From an uncultured Acidobacteriota bacterium (GTDB taxonomy: Bacteria > Acidobacteriota > Terriglobia > Bryobacterales > Bryobacteraceae): a stretch of DNA of 64,000 nt. Below, in pieces: positions 43,678 to 52,986 of the stretch. The stretch covers positions 124,001-188,000 of the forward strand of contig CADECY010000001.1 of the NCBI GenBank assembly GCA_902825945.1. The letters run 5' to 3'. Both the position numbers and the translations under genes were made by a program. Numbering within the stretch: position 1 is the stretch's first letter; every line of letters starts with the position of its first letter. Under the pieces are notes generated by a model, which was not told the DNA's origin, searched no databases, and saw only the letters and a program-made list of their open reading frames with translations.

Positions 43678-44115
43678 ATGAGAACGGCGTTCTGGCTGGT
43701 CCCGGCCATCGCACTACCCGTTGTACTGTTGGCCGCCGACCCACAGCGGCAAACGGAAAAGAAGCAGGACAAGCGGCCTACGATCGAGGAGATCCGTGCC
43801 CGCTACACCCCTGAGAAGCTCGCTCGTATCCGTGCGTCCATGGCAGCCCGAATTGCCGTCATCGACCAAGCCGAACAGGGCCGCCGCGCCGCTACTCCCG
43901 AAGAAGCCGCCGCGCTCGCCCCGGTCCCCGGCCCCGGCACGGCCGCGGCGGCGCGCACTCTGAAGAATGGCGGCACGGCGCTGAAGGGCGACGCGGCTTC
44001 CCTCGATTATTCGGTGGCCACGATCGAGAGCGGCGGCACCGTCTCGCGGACGCACCGCGCGGCTCCACCGGCCGCGAAAGCTCGGAAGCAGGAGGCGGGA
44101 AATGAAAAGCACTAA
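43678..44115 (+). CDS. Small exported protein, partner of the metalloprotease
   Basis: 145 residues from ATG 43678, with AAGGAG 9 bases upstream. A signal peptide (MRTAFWLVPAIALPVVLLAA) precedes a Lys/Glu-rich helix (QRQTEKKQDKRPTIEEIRAR), an Ala/Pro-rich linker and a basic tail. No family is recognised. It overlaps the start of the metalloprotease gene by 14 bases, so the two are co-translated; a chaperone, propeptide or inhibitor role is possible. Confidence 0.75.
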   Translation: MRTAFWLVPAIALPVVLLAADPQRQTEKKQDKRPTIEEIRARYTPEKLARIRASMAARIAVIDQAEQGRRAATPEEAAALAPVPGPGTAAAARTLKNGGTALKGDAASLDYSVATIESGGTVSRTHRAAPPAAKARKQEAGNEKH

Positions 44116-45478
44116 GCTCGCTTTGTTCGGCCTGCTCGCGGCTGGCGCCGCCTTCGGCGCGGATGTCATCGTCATCCCGGGCGACCCGCCGGGCCAGGGG
44201 TTCAATGACCCCACTCCCGCGACGCCAGTGGGCGGCAACCCCGGCACTACAGTCGGCCAGCAGGCGCTCAACGTCTTCCAGCGGGCCGCCAACATCTGGG
44301 GCCAAAAGCTGGTGAGCAAACAGCCCATTCTGATCATCTCCTTCTTCACTCCGCTGAGCTGCAACGCCACGTCGGGTGTGCTGGGAGCGGCCGGCGCCAA
44401 TTGGTATTTCGCCAACCTCCCGGCGGCCAACGGCGGCCAGGAACTGGTTCCCAATACCTGGTATCCCGCCGCACTGGCCGAGAAGCTGACACGGGTGGAC
44501 GCCACCACCGAGGCGGATCCCACGGACGCTTTCGAGATCTTCTCCTTGTTCAACAGCCAACTCGGCCAACCGGGCTGCCTCACCGGCAACGGTTGGTACT
44601 ACGGCCTGGACAACAACGAGCCTGCAAACCGGATCGACCTGCTCGCTGTCGTCTTGCACGAGTTCGGCCACGGCCTCGGTTTCTCACTCGGTGTGACCAG
44701 CGCCAATACGGGCGCCCGCAACGTCTTTCCGGCGATTTGGGAATACAACATGCTCGACACCGCCACCGGAAAGAAGTGGATCGACATGACCAACGCCGAG
44801 CGTGCCGCGTCCGCACGCCGTGACGGGGCGCTCGTGTGGACCGGCAAGCAGGTGACCAACACGATCCCAAGTGTGCTGGACTTCCAGATCACGATTGACA
44901 CGAGCACGTTGCGCGTTCCGGCGCAGCAATCCACGCTGGGTCCGCCGCTCGAGAGCCGGCCGCGCGGAACGCTGGTGGCGCCCAATGACGGTGGTGGGGT
45001 CTCGTTACTGGACGGATGCGAGCCGTTCCCGGCGGCGGCCAACATCGCGGGCAACTTCGTGCTCGTCAGCCGCGGAACCTGCACGTTTCTGCAAAAAGCA
45101 CTGAACGCGCAGAATGCGGGCGCAGCGGCGGTGATCATCGCCAACAATGCAGCCGGAGTTCTGAACATCGGCGGAACGAACCCAGCCGTGGTCATCCCCA
45201 TCCTCGGCATTACCCAGGCGGATGGCGCGGCTCTTCGCGCGTCGGCTCCATTAGATGCGCGGCTCGGACGCGATCCACTCACTCGCATCGGTACAACCGG
45301 CGGCTACGCACGCCTGTACGCGCCCACCACTTTCGCCGGCGGCTCGTCGGTGTCCCATTGGGATACGTCCTTGGCGCCGAACATGTTGATGGAGCCGTTC
45401 AGCACGCCGTCCATCGGCTCGCGCGTCCAGAACCCGGCGGACCTGTCGGTGAACCTGCTCAAGGACATCGGCTGGTAG
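44102..45478 (+). CDS. Exported metalloprotease-like protein with PA domain
   Basis: 458 residues with a signal peptide (MKSTKLALFGLLAAGAAFGA). The zinc site is VVLHEFGHGLGFSLG near residue 185: HExxH is present, but the third position of the metzincin motif (HExxHxxGxxH) is Leu. A PA domain follows (about 300-395): GCEPFPAAANIAGNFVLVSR, GTCTFLQKALNAQNAGA and AVVIPILGITQADGAAL. After it, SVSHWDTSLAPNMLMEP gives candidate remaining zinc or Met-turn residues. Probably a secreted protease; similar PA/metalloprotease proteins occur in Acidobacteria and Gammaproteobacteria. Confidence 0.8.
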   Translation: MKSTKLALFGLLAAGAAFGADVIVIPGDPPGQGFNDPTPATPVGGNPGTTVGQQALNVFQRAANIWGQKLVSKQPILIISFFTPLSCNATSGVLGAAGANWYFANLPAANGGQELVPNTWYPAALAEKLTRVDATTEADPTDAFEIFSLFNSQLGQPGCLTGNGWYYGLDNNEPANRIDLLAVVLHEFGHGLGFSLGVTSANTGARNVFPAIWEYNMLDTATGKKWIDMTNAERAASARRDGALVWTGKQVTNTIPSVLDFQITIDTSTLRVPAQQSTLGPPLESRPRGTLVAPNDGGGVSLLDGCEPFPAAANIAGNFVLVSRGTCTFLQKALNAQNAGAAAVIIANNAAGVLNIGGTNPAVVIPILGITQADGAALRASAPLDARLGRDPLTRIGTTGGYARLYAPTTFAGGSSVSHWDTSLAPNMLMEPFSTPSIGSRVQNPADLSVNLLKDIGW

Positions 45479-45604
45479 CCTAGGGCCGACAAAACAAAGC
45501 GCACGGTGCCACCGGCCCCGATTGTGCGGGTTCTGAGAAGTGTCCTGGCCTTCTCCGCATGCCTCGCGGGTGCGGAGGAGGCTGGGACAAGAGTGAGCGG
45601 AGAA

Positions 45605-46879
45605 CTATAACAAGTGGTTTTCGCTCTTGGCGAAGTACAGCTCCACCGCGCGCCCGATATCTTCCCTCGACAGTCGCGGAGGCCGGTTCTCGTACTCCGA
45701 AATCGACAGGATGATGTTGCAGATATCCATTGGGTAGCAAGCACGGAGCTCTTCGCGCCCGTCGGCCAGACACAGCCGGCGCAGGAACTCCGACGCTCCG
45801 GAATCGGCCTGCAGACGGCGCGCCGAGATGACGCGGGTGAAGATCTGGTCGAACGATTGTGTATCCACCGGTTCGATGAAGATCTTGTTGTGAATGCGGC
45901 GGAGAAAGGCGTCGTCGGCGAGGTCGCTCGGATCGAGGTTGGTCGAAAAGACGACCATGAGCTCGAACGGAATCTGGAACTTCACGCCGTAGCGAAGGCT
46001 CAGGTAGTCGACACGCCGGTCGAGCGGCACGATCCAGCGGTTGAGCAGGTCGCGCGGAGACATCAACTGACGGCCGAAGTCGTCGATGATGAAGATGCCG
46101 TTGTTCGCTTTCATCTGTAGCGGCGCCGCATAGATGCCAGTCGATTCGTCGAGCCGCATATCGAGCATGCCCGGAACCAGTTCGCCACCCACGACGATGC
46201 AGGGGCGGCGGCAGAGCACCCAGCGCGGGTCGACTTCGGGATCGTCGAGCTCGAGCTTGGTGTGGACTACGGGGTCATACAAGCTGATGATCTGGTTGTC
46301 CACTTCCACCGCGTACGGAATCAGCACCGCGTCCTGATAGACGCGCAGCATTCGCTCGGCAATCGACGTCTTACCGTTACCGGAAGGCCCGTACAGGAAG
46401 ATTGAACTCTGCGAGATCAGCGCCGGGCCCAACTGGTCGAGCAACCGGTCGGTCACGATCAGGTCCGACATCGCCGTGCGCAGCGACTTGCGATCCACTT
46501 GCACGCGCGCGGCCTGCGAACGGATCGCGCGGGTGTATTCCTTGAGGGAAACTGGCGCGGCGCCCGCGTACTGCGAGATCTGGAAACGGTCCGACGCCAG
46601 TTGCTTGCCTGCCGCCGACAGGATGAACTGGTAGTCGTTTCCGACCATCCCCTTCACCTCGATGAGCTGCTGGGCGCGGAGATGACGGAATGCCGAATCC
46701 ACTACTTGCAGGGAAAGCCGCAGCGACGAACTCAGCGACTTCAGGCTGCTAAAGCCCTCGATCATCAGCCGGCGCAGGAGCAGGTCGAGCACCAGCCCTT
46801 CGGGAATCCCCAACTCGTCGTAGGACTTCGGGATGGGTGGCTTGAAGATTGCCGGAAGTTGGTTGGAAGAGGCGGCCAT
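45605..46879 (-). CDS. AAA-type ATPase with N-terminal helical domain
   Basis: 424 residues from ATG 46879, chosen over the upstream in-frame Met because of the AAGGGA ribosome site. The N-terminal 120 residues form a helical, winged-helix-like domain (LLLRRLMIEGFSSLKSLSSS, VDSAFRHLRAQQLIEV). The ATPase core has Walker A SIFLYGPSGNGKTSIAER (about 175-190), Walker B NGIFIIDDFGRQ, sensor 1 VVFSTNLDP and an arginine-finger-like FLRRIHNKIF. It is divergent from an orphan secretin with 80 bases between; a role in envelope machinery assembly is inferred from this alone. Confidence 0.85.
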   Translation of the reverse strand: MAASSNQLPAIFKPPIPKSYDELGIPEGLVLDLLLRRLMIEGFSSLKSLSSSLRLSLQVVDSAFRHLRAQQLIEVKGMVGNDYQFILSAAGKQLASDRFQISQYAGAAPVSLKEYTRAIRSQAARVQVDRKSLRTAMSDLIVTDRLLDQLGPALISQSSIFLYGPSGNGKTSIAERMLRVYQDAVLIPYAVEVDNQIISLYDPVVHTKLELDDPEVDPRWVLCRRPCIVVGGELVPGMLDMRLDESTGIYAAPLQMKANNGIFIIDDFGRQLMSPRDLLNRWIVPLDRRVDYLSLRYGVKFQIPFELMVVFSTNLDPSDLADDAFLRRIHNKIFIEPVDTQSFDQIFTRVISARRLQADSGASEFLRRLCLADGREELRACYPMDICNIILSISEYENRPPRLSREDIGRAVELYFAKSENHLL

Positions 46880-46959
46880 GGCGATTCCCTTGTTTGATCG
46901 GCGGAACTGCCTCGAGTCTGTCTCCACGTTTTACCTTAGATACGCGTCAATCCAAGAGG

Positions 46960-48540
46960 ATGGGTGTTGCGGGCCTGCTGTTGCTGTGGTCGCTCGCCGT
47001 CTCAGGCCAAACCTCTGACGACGCCGTGGCCATCCGCGCGCGCGCCGTCAAAGCGGAGAAAAAGGGCGACTCGGTTTCAGCGTATCTTCTTTATTCTCAA
47101 GCTGCTGCGATCGATCAGACCGATCGGCGTTCGTGGGCCAAGAGTCTCGCTCTGCGCCGCCGCGCCATGGCCGCCGCCAACATGATGCCCGATGCCGGAC
47201 CCGCGCCCGCGCCTCGGCTGGAGCTGGTCCCCAACGGCGTGACCGATGAAGAATTCGCTGAAGCGCGAAGGGCCAATCCTCCACCCAAGCTGCAGCCCGG
47301 CGCTGGAAGCCGCAGCTTCGATCTCAAGGGCGACACCAAGATGGTTGCCGAATCGGTGCTGAAGAGCTTCGGCATCGAAACCGTATTTGACTCCGACTAT
47401 CAACCGCTTCCGGCCATCCGGTTCCGCATGCCGGACATCGGCTTCGACGAGGCGCTCATCGCTCTTCAGGCCGCCACCGCCAGCTTCGTGGTTCCGGTGA
47501 GCGAGAAGATGGTCATCGTCGCCCGCGACACGACACAGAAGCGCCAGGAGCTCGAGCATACGCTCGCCGTTGCGGTGCCACTGCCCGCGCCCGTGACGGT
47601 GCAGGAGGCGACCGAACTCGCCCGCGCGGTGCAGCAGTTGATGGAGATCCAGAAGTTCGGCGTCGACTCGGCGCATCGAATGGTCCTGATCCGCGACCGC
47701 GTCTCGAAAGTGTTGCCCGCGCTGGCGGTCTTCCAGGATGTCCTGCGTTATCGGGCCGAAATCCACATCGAGGTGGAATTCCTCGAGGTGGCCGAGAACT
47801 CCACGCTCGACCTTGGCTTGAAGCTGCCGAATGTCTTCCTGATCCGCTCGGTGACCGACCTCCTCAACCAGCCCGTATCGCTGCCCACCCTCCTGCGCAA
47901 CATCGCCAATTTCAGCCCGGCGAGATTCTTCGCGCTCGGGATCGCCGACAGCCAGATCTTCGGAACAATGTCGGAGAGTTCGGCCCGCACGCTCTCCCGA
48001 TCCGACATGCGCTCCTCCGACGGTCAGCCAGTCACCTTCCATGTCGGCGACAAATACCCGATTCTCACCGCCGGCTTTTTCGGCGCGCCTGCCGATGCCT
48101 CGGGCCAGACCTATACGCCGCCACCCACCTTCCAGTTTGAAGATCTGGGCCTCGTCCTCAAGATCACGCCGAGGGTTCACGGATGGGACGAGGTCGGGAT
48201 GGACGTCGAGGCCGAGTACAAGGTCCTGACTGGACAGGCGCTCAACGGAATCCCGGTGATCGCCAATCGCAAGTTCCAGTCGCGCGTACGATTGAAGGAC
48301 GGCGAACTCGCAGTCGTCAGCGGACTCGTCCGCGTCAATGAAGCCCGCTCGCTGTCGGGAGTCGCCGGCCTTTCGCAGATCCCCATCATCGGCGCGATCT
48401 TCCGCCAGGACAACCGGTCCAAGGAATCCGGACAGGCGCTGTTCACGATCCGGCCACGGATCGTCATGGCCGCGCCGAGCGAAACCACCACGCGGACCAT
48501 CTGGACCGGACCCGAAGGACGCCCGCGCATTCCGCTCTAG
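46960..48540 (+). CDS. Secretin-like outer membrane protein (GspD/PilQ type)
   Basis: 526 residues from ATG 46960, which opens a signal peptide (MGVAGLLLLWSLAVSGQ). An N-terminal TPR-like helix pair (SAYLLYSQAAAIDQ) precedes N-domain-like modules (FDLKGDTKMVAESVLKSFGI, FRMPDIGFDEALIALQAATA). The secretin core begins near residue 265 (EIHIEVEFLEVAENSTLDLG) and ends with FQFEDLGLVLKITPRVHG, RVRLKDGELAVVSGL and GAIFRQDNRSKESGQALFTIRPR. No other type II secretion or type IV pilus genes are in the window. It may share regulation with the divergent AAA ATPase gene. Confidence 0.88.
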   Translation: MGVAGLLLLWSLAVSGQTSDDAVAIRARAVKAEKKGDSVSAYLLYSQAAAIDQTDRRSWAKSLALRRRAMAAANMMPDAGPAPAPRLELVPNGVTDEEFAEARRANPPPKLQPGAGSRSFDLKGDTKMVAESVLKSFGIETVFDSDYQPLPAIRFRMPDIGFDEALIALQAATASFVVPVSEKMVIVARDTTQKRQELEHTLAVAVPLPAPVTVQEATELARAVQQLMEIQKFGVDSAHRMVLIRDRVSKVLPALAVFQDVLRYRAEIHIEVEFLEVAENSTLDLGLKLPNVFLIRSVTDLLNQPVSLPTLLRNIANFSPARFFALGIADSQIFGTMSESSARTLSRSDMRSSDGQPVTFHVGDKYPILTAGFFGAPADASGQTYTPPPTFQFEDLGLVLKITPRVHGWDEVGMDVEAEYKVLTGQALNGIPVIANRKFQSRVRLKDGELAVVSGLVRVNEARSLSGVAGLSQIPIIGAIFRQDNRSKESGQALFTIRPRIVMAAPSETTTRTIWTGPEGRPRIPL

Positions 48541-48566
48541 CCTGGGATCGTAGTATCATCACCCGA

Positions 48567-49940
48567 GTGCAGACTTCCTCCCGCCGCGAGTTCCTGGGTG
48601 CCGCCGCGACAGCGGCTTCGGCGACTGCCGCACCCTCGAAACCGCCCAACGTGGTCATGATCTATTGCGACGATCTCGGCTACGGCGATCTCGGCTGCTA
48701 CGGCTCCTCGATCCGCTCGCCGAACATCGACCGTCTGGCCGCCGAAGGGATGCGGTTCACGCACTTCTATTCCGGCAACCCGGTTTGTTCCCCTTCGCGG
48801 ACGGCGCTCTTGACTGGGCGCTATCCGGTCCGCGCCGGCGTTCCGCGTGTTTTGTTTCCACAGGACACGGCGGGGCTGCCGCAATCCGAACAGACGATCG
48901 CACAGATGCTGAAGCCCAAGGGCTACCGGACCATGTGTGTCGGCAAGTGGCATCTCGGCCATCACGCGGCTTATCTGCCGACCACGCGCGGCTTCGACCA
49001 CTACTTCGGGATCCCCTATTCGAACGACATGAATCCGCGATGGCTCATGGACGGCACCAAGGTGATCGAAGAGCAGGCGACCCTCGAAACGCTCACTCCG
49101 CGCTACACCGAGCGGGCCGTGAAGTTCATCGCGGACTCGAGGAGCGAGCCCTTCTTCCTCTACTTCCCACACACCTATCCGCACATTCCGCTCGCCGCCT
49201 CCGCGAAGTTCCGGGGCAAGTCGCCACAAGGGATCTACGGCGACGTGATCGAGGAACTCGATTGGAGCGTCGGCGAAGTCCTGAAGGCAGTGAAATCGGC
49301 CGGTGTCGAGAACAACACGCTCGTGATGTTTTCCTCCGACAACGGGCCTTGGTATCAGGGCAGCCCCGGACGCTTGCGCGGACGCAAGGGCACGACGTGG
49401 GAAGGCGGACAGCGCGTCCCGTTCATCGCCAAACTTCCGGGCCGGATTCCGAAAGGCAAGACGTGCGCGGGACTCGGCTCGGTGATGGACGTGATGCCGG
49501 CGGTCGCAACGCTGTGCGGCGGAACCCCGTCGAATCCGCTCGACGGGATCGACATTGGACCGATGCTCGAAGGCAAACGCCAGGAACTCGATCGCGAGGC
49601 GCTGCTGTACTTCGACAACCTGGATGTGCAGTGTGCCCGCCTGGGCCGATGGAAACTCCATGTCGCACGCCACAACAACCAGGCATACAATCCGCCGCCG
49701 CAGGGCGGCCGGATGAACCTGCCTCTGCTGAATCCGGAGCTCTACGACGTGGTGTCGGACGTGGACGAGAGCTACGACGTCGCGGCCGAGAAGCCCGAAG
49801 TGGTCAAGCAGATTCAAGAGCGGATCTCGCGCGTGATCGCAGGCATGCCGGAGGCGGTACGGGATGCGCACGAAAAGAATCTGGCGAAGAAGCCCGCGCG
49901 GATTCCGGCCGGCACTGTCAATCGGGCCGCGCCTCGGTAA
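48567..49940 (+). CDS. Tat-exported sulfatase (arylsulfatase family)
   Basis: 457 residues from GTG 48567. The Tat signal has [11 protein letters not shown]. The Cys-type formylglycine motif is [14 protein letters not shown] (Cys74), with metal ligands [13 protein letters not shown] (two Asp), GKWHLGHH and [12 protein letters not shown]. It hydrolyses sulfate esters of carbohydrates outside the cytoplasm once Cys74 has been oxidised by a formylglycine-generating or radical SAM maturase. It sits 17 bases upstream of a DUF1080 gene. Confidence 0.94.
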   Translation: MQTSSRREFLGAAATAASATAAPSKPPNVVMIYCDDLGYGDLGCYGSSIRSPNIDRLAAEGMRFTHFYSGNPVCSPSRTALLTGRYPVRAGVPRVLFPQDTAGLPQSEQTIAQMLKPKGYRTMCVGKWHLGHHAAYLPTTRGFDHYFGIPYSNDMNPRWLMDGTKVIEEQATLETLTPRYTERAVKFIADSRSEPFFLYFPHTYPHIPLAASAKFRGKSPQGIYGDVIEELDWSVGEVLKAVKSAGVENNTLVMFSSDNGPWYQGSPGRLRGRKGTTWEGGQRVPFIAKLPGRIPKGKTCAGLGSVMDVMPAVATLCGGTPSNPLDGIDIGPMLEGKRQELDREALLYFDNLDVQCARLGRWKLHVARHNNQAYNPPPQGGRMNLPLLNPELYDVVSDVDESYDVAAEKPEVVKQIQERISRVIAGMPEAVRDAHEKNLAKKPARIPAGTVNRAAPR

Positions 49941-49957
49941 TAATAGGAGACACGTTT

Positions 49958-50599
49958 ATGAAAACCGCGCTCGCATTGATGATCACGGCCGGACTGGCCT
50001 TCCCGGTGGAAAAGGGCTTCGTCTCGCTGTTCGACGGCAAGACGCTGAACGGCTGGACGCTGTTCAACAAGGGCAAGAACGACGAGCGTGGGTACATCGT
50101 CCAGAACGGCTCGATCGTCTGCCCGCTCGACGGCGGCGGCAACCTGCTCACCGAGAAGGAATACGCGAACTTCGTCCTCCGCTTCGAATTCAAGATGGAG
50201 CCGGGCGGAAACAACGGCATCGGCATCCGGGCGCCGCTCGCGGGCGACATCGCCTATACGGGCATGGAGATCCAGGTGCTCGACCACGATCACGAGAAAT
50301 ACAAGGGCCGTATCAAACCCACTCAGTTCCACGGTTCGGTTTACGACGTGATTCCCGCCAAGACCGGTGCCCTGAAGCCGGCGGGTGAGTGGAACTCGGA
50401 AGAGATCGTCGCCAACGGCAGCAAGATCAAGGTGACGCTCAACGGCAAGGTGATCCTCGACGCCGACCTCGAATCGGTCACCGATCCCGCGATCCACAAG
50501 AAGCATCCCGGGCTGAAGCGGACCAGCGGCCGTGTCGGCTTTCTCGGCCACAAGTCGCTGGTCGAATTCCGGAACATCCGGATCAAGGAACTGAAGTAG
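49958..50599 (+). CDS. DUF1080 protein (3-keto-glycoside hydrolase-like)
   Basis: 213 residues from ATG 49958 with AGGAG upstream and a short signal peptide. The jelly-roll family pattern is complete: [91 protein letters not shown] and [23 protein letters not shown]1080 includes 3-keto-disaccharide hydrolases. The coupling to a sulfatase suggests joint attack on a sulfated glycan (inference). Confidence 0.92.
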   Translation: MKTALALMITAGLAFPVEKGFVSLFDGKTLNGWTLFNKGKNDERGYIVQNGSIVCPLDGGGNLLTEKEYANFVLRFEFKMEPGGNNGIGIRAPLAGDIAYTGMEIQVLDHDHEKYKGRIKPTQFHGSVYDVIPAKTGALKPAGEWNSEEIVANGSKIKVTLNGKVILDADLESVTDPAIHKKHPGLKRTSGRVGFLGHKSLVEFRNIRIKELK

Positions 50600-50652
50600 G
50601 CCTAACGAATCGAGACGGAACCGTCGATAAGCTTTTCGTAGGGCGAAGTGTG

Positions 50653-51012
50653 ATGGAAGCGCAGGCACAACTTTTGACGTTCAACCGGGAAATGGCGCTC
50701 GACCGTGTCGGCGGTGACGAGGAACTCTTACGGGAAGTGGCCCAACTCTACTTCGACGAGTACCCTGCCATCGTCGAACAGATCCAGACCGCCGTGCGTT
50801 CCGGCAGCGCGCAGGATCTGCAACGTTCCGCCCACACGCTCAAAGGCTCCCTCGGCACCCTCGGTGCTGAACAGGCCGCCGCCCATGCACTACGGCTCGA
50901 GATGATGGGCCGCCTGCAGAACATGTCCGACGCTGCGTCCGCGCTGTGCGAATTGCACCGAGTGCTCGAAGGTTTCCACGAGCGGTTGCAAGGCGAACTC
51001 ACTTCCGCCTGA
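50653..51012 (+). CDS. Stand-alone Hpt phosphotransfer protein
   Basis: 119 residues from ATG 50653 (a GTG one codon upstream is an alternative). The four-helix Hpt domain has the phosphoacceptor His61 in LQRSAHTLKGSLGTLGAEQA and the preceding acidic helix DEELLREVAQLYFDEYP. It would relay phosphate between a hybrid kinase and a response regulator. No hybrid kinase is adjacent, so the partner lies elsewhere. Confidence 0.9.
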   Translation: MEAQAQLLTFNREMALDRVGGDEELLREVAQLYFDEYPAIVEQIQTAVRSGSAQDLQRSAHTLKGSLGTLGAEQAAAHALRLEMMGRLQNMSDAASALCELHRVLEGFHERLQGELTSA

Positions 51013-51560
51013 TCTACTGACTGGGCTCGTCACCCAACCATCATGGTTCACAGGGGTGACTCATGCTTCGGGCGATCAGAGTCTGCTGCCCTGTCGGCAG
51101 CGGCTTGCCGCAACCGGACCAACGGCGGAGGAATGCCTTGCGAACATCTGCGGCTTGCCCGGCTATGCCGCTTTCCGGGCTCTCGGCACGGGCGAAGACA
51201 CCGTGCGATTTCATGTTGCTGACGGACGCTCCTGCCTGAGGAACGCGCGCGCATCCTGCCGACCGGCCTCCGCTCCTGGCCAGCCGAGCCGATTCCGAAA
51301 TGAGACCACCGTGGCAGCACTCACCGTTGCTTCGGTCATGCTCTATCTGGTGACGATGCCCGCAAGCGCCCTGTTCGGCGTCGACACCGGGGACTGAACC
51401 CTCCCAGCCTGATCGGCTACCGGCTCCGAGACCGGCAGCCGATCAGGTTGGGCAAACGGGCTTCCTCCAACCAAAAACCCGCCCTATTGCTGCTAGCGAT
51501 AAACCTTCCCAACTGGGATCACTCCTTGCTCATTTTTTTCAGGTGTGGTCTACTTTTTCC
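51013..51560. other. 548-base gap with a long hairpin, no confident gene
   Basis: Between the Hpt gene and the DUF6807 gene. A 113-codon frame at 51056-51397 lacks a ribosome site and is not convincing. The notable element is the long inverted repeat at 51408-51447. The last 40 bases before the next gene are T/C-rich. Confidence 0.5.
51408..51447. other. Long inverted repeat (hairpin)
   Basis: CCTGATCGGCT (51408-51418) pairs perfectly with AGCCGATCAGG (51437-51447); inside, CCGG (51420-51423) pairs with CCGG (51432-51435). An 11-bp stem, one mismatch, then 4 bp and an 8-base loop. No T-run follows, so it is either a factor-independent RNA structure, a DNA-binding site or the remnant of a mobile element end. 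Confidence 0.6.
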
Positions 51561-52505
51561 ATGACGCGATTCGCATGGGCCGCTTGCGCCGCCCTCATCC
51601 TCCCCGTCCACGGCCAAGTCAAGATGGCCAAAGAGGCGAACAAAATCTCCGTCGAAATCGACGGTAAACCCTTTACTTCTTTCTACTTCGGCGGCGACAC
51701 CCAGAAGCCGTTCCTGCATCCGCTGCGTGCGGCGTCGGGCACCGTCGTCAGCCGGGTCTGGCCGATGGAGGAAAAGGCTGGTGAGGCAAAAGACCACATT
51801 CACCATCAGGGATTGTGGTTCACCCATGGTGACGTGAACGGCCTGGATTTCTGGGCGAACCACCCGACGCAAAAGAGCGCGAAGAAGGGAGTGGTCGCGC
51901 TGAAGAAGATGGGCACGGTCAAAGGCGGTAAGAAGGCGGGCACGATCGCGGCGGTGTTCAACTGGCAGGATTCGACCGGCAAGGTACTGCTGTCCGAGGA
52001 CCGCGTGATGACGTTCCACGCGCGCGGCGACGGGAAGACGCGCATCGTCGATTTCGACATCAAGCTGACCGGCGTCGAGAAGGCCAAGTTCGGCGACACC
52101 AAAGAGGGCGTCTTCGCGATTCGGCTCGCGGCGCAACTCGACGGCAAGCACTCCGGAAAGATGCAAAGCGCCGAAGGCAAGGTTGGCGAGAAGCTGGTGT
52201 GGGGCAAGCGGTCGCCTTGGGTCGACTATTCAGGCAAGATCGACGGTGAGACGCTCGGCGTCTCGATCTTCGATCACCCGGGCAATCCGAAGCATCCCAC
52301 CTATTGGCACTCGCGCGACTACGGCTTGTTCGCCGCCAACATCTGGGGCGAGCACGATTTCTACGCCGACAAGTCGAAGGACGGGAGCATGACGCTAGAA
52401 CCCGGACAGACGTGGCGATTCCGCTATCGCGTGATCGTGCACGCGGGCGATACGGCGGGGAACGATGTCGCGGGCTGGTACAAGTCCTGGACTGACGGGA
52501 AGTAG
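51561..52505 (+). CDS. DUF6807 (PmoA-type) exported protein
   Basis: 314 residues from ATG 51561, with a signal peptide (MTRFAWAACAALILPVHGQ). Family motifs are VEIDGKPFTSFYFGG, KPFLHPLRAASGTVVSR, DHIHHQGLWFTHGDVNG and PWVDYSGKIDGETLGVSIFD, then GNPKHPTYWHSRDYGLFAAN. The family was named methane oxygenase PmoA in Pfam (PF14100) but has no link to methane monooxygenase; it is common in carbohydrate clusters of Planctomycetes and Acidobacteria, with unknown activity. Monocistronic. Confidence 0.9.
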   Translation: MTRFAWAACAALILPVHGQVKMAKEANKISVEIDGKPFTSFYFGGDTQKPFLHPLRAASGTVVSRVWPMEEKAGEAKDHIHHQGLWFTHGDVNGLDFWANHPTQKSAKKGVVALKKMGTVKGGKKAGTIAAVFNWQDSTGKVLLSEDRVMTFHARGDGKTRIVDFDIKLTGVEKAKFGDTKEGVFAIRLAAQLDGKHSGKMQSAEGKVGEKLVWGKRSPWVDYSGKIDGETLGVSIFDHPGNPKHPTYWHSRDYGLFAANIWGEHDFYADKSKDGSMTLEPGQTWRFRYRVIVHAGDTAGNDVAGWYKSWTDGK

Positions 52506-52740
52506 TCGGCTGATCGCCGGGCGCCGTGGGCCACGTGCCTGCGGGAGGAACCGCGGCCCATCCACCTCGAGCGCCAACTGAGGGCCGCGCGGGGAATTCG
52601 TAAACCCGGCCCAGCTCGGCATGGGACCCGGGGTTTGAAAAACACGCGTATCACGGATTCGCCACGGCGCTCCATGTTTCCTGGACTTCTGGCGCCGCGC
52701 CTTCCGGCCCGTGTGCTTCCGTATGCCGGTTCGGGCGCTC

Positions 52741-52959
52741 TTATGGAGCGGGATTGATCACATCGGCGCCGATGTCGACCAGCGCCAGACAGGTCGACGT
52801 GCCTCCGCAGAGGCGAGCTCCTACCCTTTTGATCTTGGCAAGGTCAGGGCCTTGAATCGAAACGGCCGTGACTCGCAATTCCTGGCCCGCTTTCACCTGT
52901 ACGGCGGGGCTCTTTTCCGCCGAAGCAATGAGGGTCATCTTTCCGCGCTTGGTAGCCAT
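52741..52959 (-). CDS. Candidate RiPP precursor peptide
   Basis: 72 residues from ATG 52959, with AAGGAG at 52968-52973, 8 bases upstream: one of the best ribosome sites in the window. Residues 1-50 are a Lys/Val-rich leader-like part (KSPAVQVKAGQELRVTAVSI); residues 51-72 begin with CGGTSTC (Cys51, Cys57) and continue LALVDIGADVINPAP. It starts 27 bases after the stop of the radical SAM/SPASM gene, with no other gene between, so it is co-transcribed. The small size, two Cys near the C-terminus and the linked maturase suggest a ranthipeptide- or sactipeptide-like substrate. No match to a known precursor family is recognised; the assignment is inference. Confidence 0.65.
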   Translation of the reverse strand: MATKRGKMTLIASAEKSPAVQVKAGQELRVTAVSIQGPDLAKIKRVGARLCGGTSTCLALVDIGADVINPAP

Positions 52960-52967
52960 TGAGTATT

Positions 52968-52973
52968 CTCCTT
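52968..52973 (-). promoter_or_regulatory. Ribosome binding site of the peptide gene
   Basis: AAGGAG read on the minus strand, 8 bases before ATG 52959. It supports the 72-codon frame as a translated gene. Confidence 0.8.
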
Positions 52974-52986
52974 TTCTCGATCGCGC

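Noticed and set aside
51056..51397. 113-codon plus-strand frame in the 548-base gap
   Set aside because: No ribosome site or family resemblance; Cys/Arg/Ala composition typical of non-coding GC-rich DNA.
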